A stretch of DNA of 64,000 nt from Candidatus Nanopelagicales bacterium (GTDB taxonomy: Bacteria; Actinomycetota; Actinomycetes; S36-B12). The notes under the pieces are model-generated. The model saw only the letters and a program-made list of their open reading frames with translations. It was not told the DNA's origin and made no database searches. The stretch covers positions 357,007 through 421,006 of the forward strand of contig JAGYJJ010000005.1 in NCBI GenBank assembly GCA_018402235.1. Reading direction: 5' to 3'. Made by a program: the position numbers and the translations under genes. Shown in pieces: positions 53,679-61,720 of this stretch (position 1 is its first letter; each line of letters starts with the position of its first letter).

Positions 53679-54275
53679 ATGCACCGCACGATCTCCCGCA
53701 CCGCAGGCGTTCTCGCCGCGGTCCTCACGGCCACCGCCATAAGCACCACCAGCGCAACAGCCGCAAGCGCCACCGACCAACCCGCCACCGGCACGTTCAC
53801 CTGGACCACCGCCCCGGGCATCATGCCGGCCTGGGATTCCGCGGGAATCTCGCTCGTGGGCGTATCGCCGGGTTCGGTCATCACGAACACCGCCACCAAA
53901 ACCGCGCGCGTGAGTCTGCCGATCGTCGCGAAGTCGAGCACCGCCAACGCCACCGCCGGCGGTTTCCGCTTCGTCAACACCAAGACGGGCGAGCAGGTGC
54001 GCTGCTCGGTGCCCACGGTCGACACCCGCGCCCGCGTGGTCGATTGCGTCCTCCCCTCGGGCTATAACGCAGCGCTGTTCGAAATCGCCAGCATTGAATC
54101 GCGCCGCAAGGTCAACACCGATTCCACGCTCACCACGATTTTCCAGGGCATGCAGTTGCGGATCATCAACCGCGAGATGGCCAACCGCCTCAACGACGAG
54201 CTCAAGACCACTGTCTTCTCCTCGAGCGTGGTCATCGGTAATGGCTCACTACTTGTCTCGCGTAGTCGTTCGTAA
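53679..54275 (+). CDS. Secreted protein of unknown function
   Basis: The 198-residue protein has a clear signal peptide (about 1-28, ending TAASA). The mature part starts ATGTFTWTTAPGIMPAWDSAGISLVGVSPG and has GGFRFVNTKTGEQVRCSVPTVDTRARVVDC, with one pair of cysteines. I do not recognise a named domain; a beta-sandwich resembling HtaA-like secreted domains is possible. It lies divergently from the FAD oxidase. Confidence 0.65.
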   Translation: MHRTISRTAGVLAAVLTATAISTTSATAASATDQPATGTFTWTTAPGIMPAWDSAGISLVGVSPGSVITNTATKTARVSLPIVAKSSTANATAGGFRFVNTKTGEQVRCSVPTVDTRARVVDCVLPSGYNAALFEIASIESRRKVNTDSTLTTIFQGMQLRIINREMANRLNDELKTTVFSSSVVIGNGSLLVSRSRS

Positions 54276-54416
54276 CTTTCGTAACATTTTTCTCAAGTCT
54301 TAACCACAAGCACACGAATTCTCGTTGTGTCGCAACTTGTTCTCACTTGGTTTAGGCGTCGGCGTGTCGAGGTGACAACGACGACGTAAGCGCAAAAAAC
54401 CAACCAGGAGAACGAC

Positions 54417-55736
54417 ATGAACGCCACAGCCACCCGCACGAAGATCGCCGGTCTTGCCGCCACGCTGCTCGTCGGAGCCGCCTTCCTCGCCGCCCCGGCC
54501 GCGAACGCCGCAACCCTCGTCGCCGCCGATCAGGCCAGCATGAGCCAGAACAGCACAATCCAGACCGGAACCGTGGTCGCGCAAGATCAAACCTCGATGC
54601 TGCAGGCCACCCCCAGCGCCCCGCGCGCGGTGACCGTCACCACCGAACCCGGCGCGCTGGTCACCCTGAAAGCATCCAAAGCAAAGCCCCAGTCCAAGCT
54701 CGCCAACAAAGACGGCCAGGCAACGTTCACCAAGCTCACCGCCGGCACGAAGTACACCGTCACTGCCAACGGCAAGTCCACCACCGTCACGCCCGTTGTG
54801 AAGGTCGGCAAGGCCAGTGATCTGACGGTCATGACCACCGATCAGGTCGGCACCGTGGATCTGACCTGGAACCACAAGGCCACCAAGGCGCGCGGCGGCA
54901 ACACGATCGGTTACACCGTCACCGCAACCCCGGCCAACGCACCGGCCAACACGTCAGCGAACTCGACCACCAACACAGCACTCGAGCCGATCACCATCGA
55001 AGCCGACCACCACGAGCGCCGAGCTCACCGGCCTGGATCCGAACGCGCTGTATTCCTTCTCGGTCACCCCGCATAACGCGATCGGCAAGGGCCAGCCGTC
55101 GGTGGCGCGCATGTCCCGCTCGCTGGCCGACATCACCGGCATCACCGGCCCGGCAACCCCCAACCCGGTTGCGCAAGACGCAGACGCGAACAACAAGAAC
55201 GACGACGCCACCAACACGAACACCACCCCAACCCCCGCACCCGCCCCGGCACCAGCACCCGCTCCAAGCCCGGACCAGCCCCCGCACCGAAGCCCAACAC
55301 CAAGACGATCTACGTCTGCCCGGACGGCTGGGACGATGTGAACGGCGTGTGCACGCAGAGCCGCGAGCTACACGCTACAGCCAGCAGACCGAGACGAGCC
55401 CGTACACCTACCACGACCGAGTTCGTCGAGCCTTGAGCCCTGCACCGGCAGTGACTGTCCAGGCAGTGAATACAAGGACTTCGGCACCGATTGGTCCGGC
55501 ACCACCTGCCCGAACGGCGGAACAATGCACGACGGCAAGTGCCTGGGCTGGACCACCGGTCAGAAGTGGGTGACCTACCAGGTCAAGGACGCCCCGCCGA
55601 TGGGTTGGTACGACGACGGCAGCCAAAGTACGCCCACGACGTTCAAGTCAAGGACGCAACCCCCGCCGGCTGGAGCGACAACGGCAGCCAGTGGATCCGT
55701 ACCACCGCGAAGGTCGAGAAGGTCGTCCCGGCGTAA
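54417..55736 (+). CDS. Secreted fibronectin type III-like surface protein (several frame breaks)
   Basis: ATG 54417 follows AGGAGAA. A signal peptide (1-31, ending ANA) leads to a Thr/Ala-rich part with GALVTLKASKAKP and KYTVTANGKST. A fibronectin III-like domain follows (DLTVMTTDQVGTVDLTWNHK, then ELTGLDPNALYSFSVTPHNAIGKGQPS after a break near 55000). A Pro-Ala linker and a C-terminal region with CPDGWDDVNGVCTQ, CPNGGTMHDGKCLGW and repeated GWYDDGS/GWSDNGSQW follow, spread over three frames to TAA 55736. It is probably a surface-exposed binding protein. Confidence 0.7.
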
Positions 55737-55776
55737 CCCCAAAGAAAGAACGACGACGGCCAAACGCACTGTCATG

Positions 55777-55819
55777 CAGATGCGGCCTAGGTGCTCCCGT
55801 AGTTCCTAGGTCGCATCTG
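55777..55819. terminator. Hairpin after the fibronectin-like gene
   Basis: CAGATGCGGCCTAGG (55777-55791) pairs with CCTAGGTCGCATCTG (55805-55819), 15 bp with one mismatch and a 13-nt loop, 40 bp after the stop. It has no T-tract. It may end transcription or, being just before the toxin gene at 55869, act as an operator. Confidence 0.65.
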
Positions 55820-55868
55820 TTCCGGACCCAGACTGCGCACACCGTCGCGAACGAACGGGTGTATATTA

Positions 55869-56153
55869 ATGTTTAACAAAAATGAACAGGTCACGGTCAC
55901 CTTCACCCAGTCAGCAAGGCGCCACAAGATTGGTCGGGCGCGGGTTCGGCAAGTGCTTGAGGATCCAGTGGCAGTAATCAATGTGGAGTCCCCGGACTCG
56001 TCTAGCAGCCGCTTGCTGGTGATTGGCGAAGACAGGACCGGGCGACCACTCGAAGTAATCGCAGTTTTTGAAGGTGATGATCTAGTAGTGATTCACGCAA
56101 TGGATCTGCGAGCCAAGTACCGACATTTCTACGAAGAGGGGACGAGAGAATGA
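55869..56153 (+). CDS. BrnT/DUF4258-like putative toxin
   Basis: The 94-residue protein reads VTFTQSARRHKIGRARVRQVLEDP, LLVIGEDRTGRPLEVIAVFEGDDLVVIHAMDLRAKYRHFYEEG. Actinobacterial small toxins of the RelE-like BrnT type have such an F-T-x-SARRHrIG start and a VIHaM-x-lRxKY end. The gene overlaps the RHH gene downstream by ATGA, the usual toxin-first arrangement of BrnTA. The RNase activity is inference. Confidence 0.78.
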   Translation: MFNKNEQVTVTFTQSARRHKIGRARVRQVLEDPVAVINVESPDSSSSRLLVIGEDRTGRPLEVIAVFEGDDLVVIHAMDLRAKYRHFYEEGTRE

Positions 56154-56446
56154 AGTCGAAGCAAGCGCGAAAAGGTGCTGACCGATCGTCTACTAAGCCA
56201 GATCGCACCCAGGCTGCCCAGATCGTGAAGGAGATCGAGACCGCAATCGACGAGGGTCGATACACAGTCACCTACCCACGTAAGGGACGCCCGTCCCTTA
56301 CGGGTGCGGCCACGCCTTCACCCTCAGTCGGGTTTCGACTCACTCCGGAATTGCGACGCCGCGCTGAGAAAGTCGCACACAAGGAAGGTGTGAGTGTCTC
56401 CGCCCTAGCCCGCAAAGCACTCACTCAGTATCTTCAACAATCGTAA
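56150..56446 (+). CDS. CopG/BrnA-like ribbon-helix-helix antitoxin
   Basis: The 98-residue protein has a charged N-terminus and a C-terminal RHH fold (SVGFRLTPELRRRAEKVAHKEGVSVSALARKALTQYL). GAGAGA lies before ATG 56150, inside the toxin end. It should neutralise the upstream protein and repress the pair. A gene remnant follows directly. Confidence 0.8.
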   Translation: MKSKQARKGADRSSTKPDRTQAAQIVKEIETAIDEGRYTVTYPRKGRPSLTGAATPSPSVGFRLTPELRRRAEKVAHKEGVSVSALARKALTQYLQQS

Positions 56447-56453
56447 TTCTTGA

Positions 56454-56579
56454 CTCAATCGACCCGGCGCGTACGAAATGTTCAACGACGAAGGACGCCT
56501 CACCGCAGTGTTCATTCCTGCAGGAGGCGCAACATTCCTCAGCGGTGACGGCAACCTGTTCGCCATCTGGAGCGAATGA
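56454..56579 (+). pseudogene. Possible 3' remnant of a gene or a 33-residue protein
   Basis: The frame from TGA 56454 to TGA 56577 reads RPGAYEMFNDEGRLTAVF followed by IPAGGATFLSGDGNLFAIWSE. It ends with a well-formed Rho-independent terminator 27 bp later, as a real gene would. There is an ATG at 56478 but no clear ribosome site. I read it as the tail of a truncated gene whose 5' part was lost when the toxin-antitoxin pair arrived. The family is unknown to me. Confidence 0.4.
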
Positions 56580-56605
56580 GCTGCGACGCTCGAGAATTGC
56601 GAGGG

Positions 56606-56634
56606 AACCCCGGCACATCGTGCCGGGGTTCTTT
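56606..56634 (+). terminator. Rho-independent terminator
   Basis: AACCCCGGCAC and GTGCCGGGGTT form a perfect 11-bp stem with a three-base loop (ATC), followed by CTTTC. It closes the BrnT-like operon and remnant and insulates the HipBA promoter downstream. Confidence 0.9.
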
Positions 56635-56662
56635 CGTCCCGGTGCGAACCTGCGCCTATGTG

Positions 56663-56731
56663 AATATCAACATAACGCGGCTCAAGCCTTATTATGTTGA
56701 TATTGACAAATATGGGCCAGGGCCGCATTAT
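56663..56731 (+). promoter_or_regulatory. HipBA operator and promoter
   Basis: AATATCAACATAA (56663-56675) and TTATGTTGATATT (56692-56704) are a perfect 13-bp inverted repeat, and a third half-site like copy (TTATGTGAAAATCAAC) lies at 56729-56744. The second arm overlaps a -35 TTGACA (56703-56708), with -10 CATTAT (56726-56731) at 17-bp spacing. The segment is strikingly AT-rich. HipB binding here would shut the promoter. Confidence 0.8.
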
Positions 56732-56755
56732 GTGAAAATCAACAAAGGAGGATCC

Positions 56756-56995
56756 GTGTCCCATCCGTTTCTGGTGCGCAGCGGGTCCGACCTCGGCCGC
56801 GCTGTCAGTGAGGCCCGCCGTGCGAGCGGCCTGACCCAAACCGAGTTCGCCGCGCAGATGGGTTTCGATCAGGCGTACCTCGCCCGGCTCGAGCGTGGTC
56901 ACAGCGTCCAACTGTTGGACCGGATCATCCGTTCACTGCGAGCCCTTGACGCGGATCTCACCGTTTCCATCCCGGATCCCCGCGATGGCGAGTAG
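56756..56995 (+). CDS. hipB: HipB-like XRE antitoxin
   Basis: GTG 56756 follows AAAGGAGGATCC, an excellent ribosome site. The 79-residue protein has a helix-turn-helix (LGRAVSEARRASGLTQTEFAAQMGFDQAYLARLERG) followed by a short dimerisation strand (DADLTVSIPDP). Its stop overlaps the hipA start by 11 bp. It represses through the 13-bp inverted repeat upstream. Confidence 0.92.
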   Translation: MSHPFLVRSGSDLGRAVSEARRASGLTQTEFAAQMGFDQAYLARLERGHSVQLLDRIIRSLRALDADLTVSIPDPRDGE

Positions 56996-58284
56996 CCGAA
57001 GCCAACAAGTCTGGTTGTCCGGTGAGGCGATCGGACGAATCACATCTCGCTCGCGCACCTCTGTCGCATTCGAGTACAACGATGACGTCCTTGAGCGCTA
57101 TCCACTCAACACGCCACTGCTGTCCTGTTCACTGCCCACTCGCCGAGGGAAAAACAATGCACGCGCATTCTTCGCCGGCTTACTTCCCGAAGGAGATCAT
57201 CGCCGCTTCCTAGCCGAACAAGCCGGCTGTCTCTCCAGTGATGTCTTCGCTCTCCTCGAGACGTTCGGCCGTGACGTTGCCGGAGCCGTGTGGATCGGTG
57301 ATGAGCCTCCCTCAGCTACGAGTCACTCCAGCGCGCAGCCAGGGAACGCCACGTATTCACGTGACGCTCTCGAGAACGAAGTAGCAGGACTGGATAGCCG
57401 CCCATTGGCTATTTACGACGACTCCGCACTCTCAATCGCCGGTATTCAAAACAAGATGCTTCTTGTGCAACAGCCCGATGGGTCCTGGGCTCGACCCATT
57501 GCCGGTTACCCGTCCACCCACATCTTGAAGGTTGATGATCGTCGCCATACCGGGCCTTGTGCGCGCCGAGGACACTTGTCTAGCTATCGCCCGAGCCGCC
57601 AGTATCCCCGCTGCCAACTCACGGATCGAAGTCTTCGCCGGTATCGATTGCATCATCGTTGAGCGTTTCGATCGGACGATGGATGGCGAGCGAGTCAGTC
57701 GGGTTCATCAGGAAGATGCGTGCCAGGCTCTCGGCGTCGATCTTGAGGGGACGGATCCGCGGGCAAAGTACGAAGCCAATGGTGGTCCGAGCCTTCGTCA
57801 CGTTGCAGCACTTCTCAACGGTTACTCACAAGAGCCTCAGACCGAACTCCTGCAACTGCTAGAACAGTTGGTTTTCACTGTGGCTATCGGAAATGCGGAT
57901 CATCATGCGAAGAACATTTCGTTCCTTCACACAGATGCACGCCACATAACTCTTGCGCCCCTCTACGACACCATTCCGACCGGCTTGTGGCCAACGCTGG
58001 ATTCGCGAGCCGCCATGACCATCGGCGCCGCCGTTGACATCCCCGACATTGATTCTCACGACTTGATCCGAGAGGCGCGTGCGTGGGGACTGCCCGAACC
58101 AATTGTTCGAGTCCGCCTTCGAGACACCCTTGAACGCCTTCAGGAATCAAGTCATCAGGTACCGAACAGCGGCCAGTTGGACGTCACCTCCTGGGTGCAG
58201 AGGAACACTCACCCGGCTCTTGGCGAGCCTTCAGCGAACCTGACCCTCCACGAGGATCTCCACCCGAACGTTCGCAGCACTTGA
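56985..58284 (+). CDS. hipA: HipA-like serine/threonine kinase toxin (one frame break)
   Basis: ATG 56985 starts the N-subdomain (VWLSGEAIGRITSRSRTSVAFEYND, FFAGLLPEGDHRR). The core has ALSIAGIQNKMLL, STHILKVDD, then a break near 57535, and AIPGLVRAEDTCLAIARAASI continues in the next frame. The catalytic parts follow: CIIVERFDR, HQEDACQALG, TVAIGNADHHAKNISFL (catalytic Asp, metal Asn) and LAPLYDTI (DFG-like Asp). HipA kinases phosphorylate aminoacyl-tRNA synthetases such as GltX. Its 3' end overlaps a convergent HicB-like gene by about 50 bp. Confidence 0.88.
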
Positions 58285-58432
58285 GTCGGTCATGGTTTCA
58301 ATGAGGTCGCGCACCTGGGCCTCGGCTTCCTCCAGGTGATCAACCTGCGTTACACCAACGCCATCGACGTACAGTTCCCAACCTTCACCCTGATCGGTCT
58401 TCCACTTATTCGCGGCTGAGTCACGAGAACAT
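58231..58432 (-). CDS. Small HicB-like protein (possible frame break at the N-terminus)
   Basis: The frame to TGA 58231 reads SAANKWKTDQGEGWELYVDGVGVTQVDHLEEAEAQVRDLIE and VRVEILVEGQV, a short HicB-like antitoxin domain like that at 45160 (WxxxVDGVxVTQ...AExxVRDxI). ATG 58432 gives MF and needs one base shift near 58424 to join. No toxin partner is adjacent. It faces hipA and is divergent from relB. Confidence 0.6.
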
Positions 58433-58534
58433 CTTCTATCTGTGAGCCTCCCTTCCGTTACACTACTCGCCGAATCCCAGCACACATCTGGGCTGGGCGT
58501 GTTGAGAGGCTTCCAGGGACTAGATCTCGATCGA

Positions 58535-58826
58535 ATGCAGACGACAGTCAAAACACATGCCAAGGCAGACGACGTTGTCCGAGCTCGGATCAACAGGCAG
58601 GCCAAGCAGGAGGCAACCACGATCCTCGCGTCCATCGGGCTTACCCCCTCCGACGCCTATCGGATGCTCTTAATGCGCGTGGTTCATCGAGGGGGCTTTT
58701 GCCCTTCGAAACCACCTGGCACCGGGCGAGATGACTCGCGGGGCAATGGAAGAGTCGAAGAACAAGCAGCTTTCTCAGTTCGAGTCAATTGGTGATCTCA
58801 TGAGTGACTTGAATGCGTCGGATTGA
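58535..58826 (+). CDS. RelB/DinJ-type antitoxin (one frame break)
   Basis: From ATG 58535 the protein reads DDVVRARINRQAKQEATTILASIGLTPSDAYRMLLMRVV, a RelB/DinJ ribbon-helix-helix domain. The frame breaks near 58692 at CGAGGGGGC; the next frame gives EGAFALRNHLAPGEMTRGAM and ESIGDLMSDLNASD, the toxin-wrapping tail, to TGA 58826. It overlaps the YafQ start by 14 bp. Confidence 0.82.
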
Positions 58827-58880
58827 ACGCACGACCCAGTTCAAGCGCGACTACAAACGAGTACGCCGCGGTCGGCTAGG
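58813..58880 (+). pseudogene. 5' fragment of a YafQ-type toxin gene
   Basis: ATG 58813 starts RRIERTTQFKRDYKRVRRGRLG, the N-terminus of YafQ mRNA interferases, then the homology stops abruptly and aldehyde dehydrogenase sequence begins. The catalytic His residues of YafQ lie further on and are missing, so the toxin is destroyed. The frame stays open into the dehydrogenase part, making a hybrid frame of no evident meaning. Confidence 0.8.
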
Positions 58881-58884
58881 CCAT

Positions 58885-59444
58885 GCAACAGGTCACGGTG
58901 GGCGTTCGCGGGACGCGGCAACAGACATCGGCCCACTCATCACCGCCGAACACCGCGAGAAGGTGCACGGCTTCGTCACCCGCGCCAAGGAAGCCGGCGC
59001 CACCATATCACCTCCGGCGGGGAACCATCCTGAACACCAGTTCCTCGGCACCTACTACCCGCCCACGCTGATCACGGGCGCCAAGCAGGACTCAGAGATC
59101 GTGCAAGGCGAAGTCTTCGGCCCGGTCCTCACCGTCATTCCCGTTCGACGACGAACAGCACGCGCTCCAACTCGCCAACGATTCCCACTACGGCCTGGCG
59201 AGCAGCGTGTGGACCAACGACGTTGCCCGCGCGCTACGCGTCAGCCAACAAATCGAAGCCGGCGTGACCTGGGTCAACGATCACCTACCCATCGCCAGCG
59301 AAGCCCCGCACGGTGGCGAAGGGCAGTGGCTTCGGCAAGGACATGAGCCACGAATCACTTCTCGAATACACCGTGACCCACCACATCATGGTCAAGCACG
59401 CCAGCCTGTGGTCCACGATTCGTTCCGGCCTGCGTAAGAGGTAG
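58885..59444 (+). pseudogene. 3' fragment of an aldehyde dehydrogenase gene, frameshifted
   Basis: The sequence encodes only the C-terminal third of an NAD-dependent aldehyde dehydrogenase, scattered over frames: AATDIGPLITAEHREKVHGFVTRAKEAGAT, GTYYPPTLITGAKQDSEIVQGEVFGPVLTV (conserved EeiFGPV motif), YGLASSVWTNDVARAL, EAGVTWVNDHLPIASEAPHGG, and EYTVTHHIMVKH to TAG 59444. The catalytic Cys and cofactor-binding parts are absent. At least three breaks are present. It resembles betaine/aminobutyraldehyde dehydrogenases. Confidence 0.8.
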
Positions 59445-59534
59445 CTGCCAATTCCCAGCTGAGCCCCCAATTCATCCCACGTAGGGATATCCTCATGTTT
59501 ATTCACCGAATATCGGTGTTTGTACGGGGGCTTT

Positions 59535-61613
59535 ATGGAAATCGGGGATTACTGGAGAATTCTCCAGAAGCAGTGGCGACTTGTCGCGATTGCGGCACTT
59601 ATCGGTGCCGTGCTGGGGGCAACTATTTCGCTGGTGGGCGGCCAAGATCCGCTCCCGGGACTAGCCCCATCTATTCGGCATATGTGGACGTCGTGCCGCT
59701 GTCTGAATCTGGTGCTCAGGAGTACGACGACGTACTCAATAACGGTTCTAACTATCGCGCACTCACCACCGTGGAAATCTCCAATCCGAATTCAGCACTC
59801 ACGGGTAGGGATTACCGCGAGTTATTCACTTCTGAGCAACTGCTCACCGATGCTGCTCAGCAACTCGATGTCTCTGCTGATGAGGTCGAAGCTGCGATTG
59901 ACGTTGAGCAGGGAACGGACGAGTTCATCGTCACCTTCACCGCGAGCGGAACGTCTGCGGATGCTGCCCAAGCTACTGCGCAAGCGGTCACCGAGGCGTT
60001 TCGTGACGCCTTGATGGATATGAATGTGAACGACGCATCCGCGAGATTGCTCATCACCACGAGCACTCCGAATCCGGAGATCACTACAAACGCCGGATAC
60101 ACAACCTCGCGCATGCCCACGTACGCGGCTCTTGCAACGTCTCCCGCGCTTCTGGAATCTGTGGCGCGAGCCGAAGGGCTGGCTCCCCGATGCACTGATC
60201 GGCGTCATCACGGCCGCTGTTGATCCGGGCACCACGATCATGACGCTTGGAGTGAACGCAACCACCGCATCCGTGAGCAAACAAGATGTTCTTGCCGAGT
60301 TGATTACCCAGTTGCGCACCGCCATCGAAGGCATCGAACAAACGACCGTCACCTTCGACAACCTGGGGCCCAGTCCCAGCCTCGAGGCTTCCAGCGCGCG
60401 TCGGCTTGGTTTTGAATTGGCGGAACCAACGATCTTCCTTGGTGCTAGCCCGCAAGACGACGCCCGGTACCCGGGCGCAAACCCTGGGAGCGTCCTCGCC
60501 GCGAATCCCACCGTTGCTGTGGGCGACATCGAAGTTGTAGTCGAGGAGTTGCAGCAAAGTCCCGATTTCGCGAACACTCCAACACCATCAACGAGCATCG
60601 GGGTGTCTGTGGCTCCAGAGCCGGCTGAAGGAGAGGCAGCTCCTGCGGTGCCACGAGCCAGGACGATTCGAGTCACCGCCACCGCAGATTCCGAACAAGG
60701 AGCCCAGGACGCAGTGGCGATTGTCGCTGCTGTCATGGAGGAAAATGCTCGTGCCATCACGAACAACTTTGCTACTCGATTCGTCCTGGTGCAGTCGACC
60801 GTCGGCACTGCCACGAGTGGCGTAGAAGAGGCGCCGTCGTCCTCCCGCTTACCCGTCAACATCGTGCTCGGGCTGATCTTGGGAGCAGCGGCTGGCATCG
60901 GGTACGCACTGTGGTCAAGTGGTCGGGACGGAATCATCTCAACGCCTCGAGCCTTCGAGCGAAGCGCTCGGTGTCTCACCCATCGGGCATCATCACCAAC
61001 TCGAATGACCAGGACGTTGCAGAGACCGGTGGGGTCGGGTTTCTGGCATTGCGAGCGAACGTGCTGTTCGGGCTGGAAACCCCAACGTCTCTTGCGATTG
61101 TTTCACCGAAGCAGGGGACGGGAACGCACACGGTCGGTATCGGACTTGCTCGTGCACTTGCGGCCGCGTCACGCAGGGTGGCACTCATGGATCGCCACCG
61201 GTGATGCTTCGGTCTCGACAGACGCAAGCATCGTTAACCAGCAAGACGAGAACCTTGTATACCTACCTGCCGATCGACTCGGAGACTTCCGGCAGGTCCA
61301 CGATCGGCTGACGGAACTCTCCCAGGATTTCGATCACGTGCTTGTTCTATGCCCACCAGCTGCGTCGGATCCAGCAGCGGCCGAGATCACCGCGCGGTGC
61401 ACCAGCACACTGCTAGTTGTTCGAGCAGGAATCACAACAGCAGCCGAGGTAGACATCACCGCCCGCATTTTGCTGCAGACTTCCACAGCTATCGGTGGCG
61501 TCGTCGTGAACAGCGTTCCCCCAGCGGATGTTTTCGAGTGGGCTCGTTCGCTGCCGGCGGCCCCGCCGCCAAACCCAAGCGATATCGGACCGACCACGCA
61601 AGGGGTCTCCTAG
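59535..61613 (+). CDS. Wzz / BY-kinase-like polysaccharide chain-length protein, copy 1 (several frame breaks)
   Basis: ATG 59535 gives MEIGDYWRILQKQWRLVAIAALIGAVLGA, the cytoplasmic start and first membrane helix of Wzz proteins. A long extracytoplasmic part with TTNAGYTTSRMPTYAALATSP, a second helix (NIVLGLILGAAAGIGYALW near 60860) and a P-loop-like domain follow: SPKQGTGTHTVGIGLARALAAASRRVALMD and HVLVLCPPAASDPAAAEI. The lysine of the Walker motif is replaced (GTGTHTVG). Breaks occur near 59650, 60185, 60940 and 61200. It should control export or chain length of an exopolysaccharide; kinase activity is doubtful. Confidence 0.78.
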
Positions 61614-61720
61614 ATCTCATCGTCCTGTCCTCACCCACTCACCACCGGCCCGCAGATAGGCTCGGAGGGCTCGGCTTTGGCAGCGAGCACGATCTTCGAG
61701 CGGTAGCCAGGGGGGTGCGC

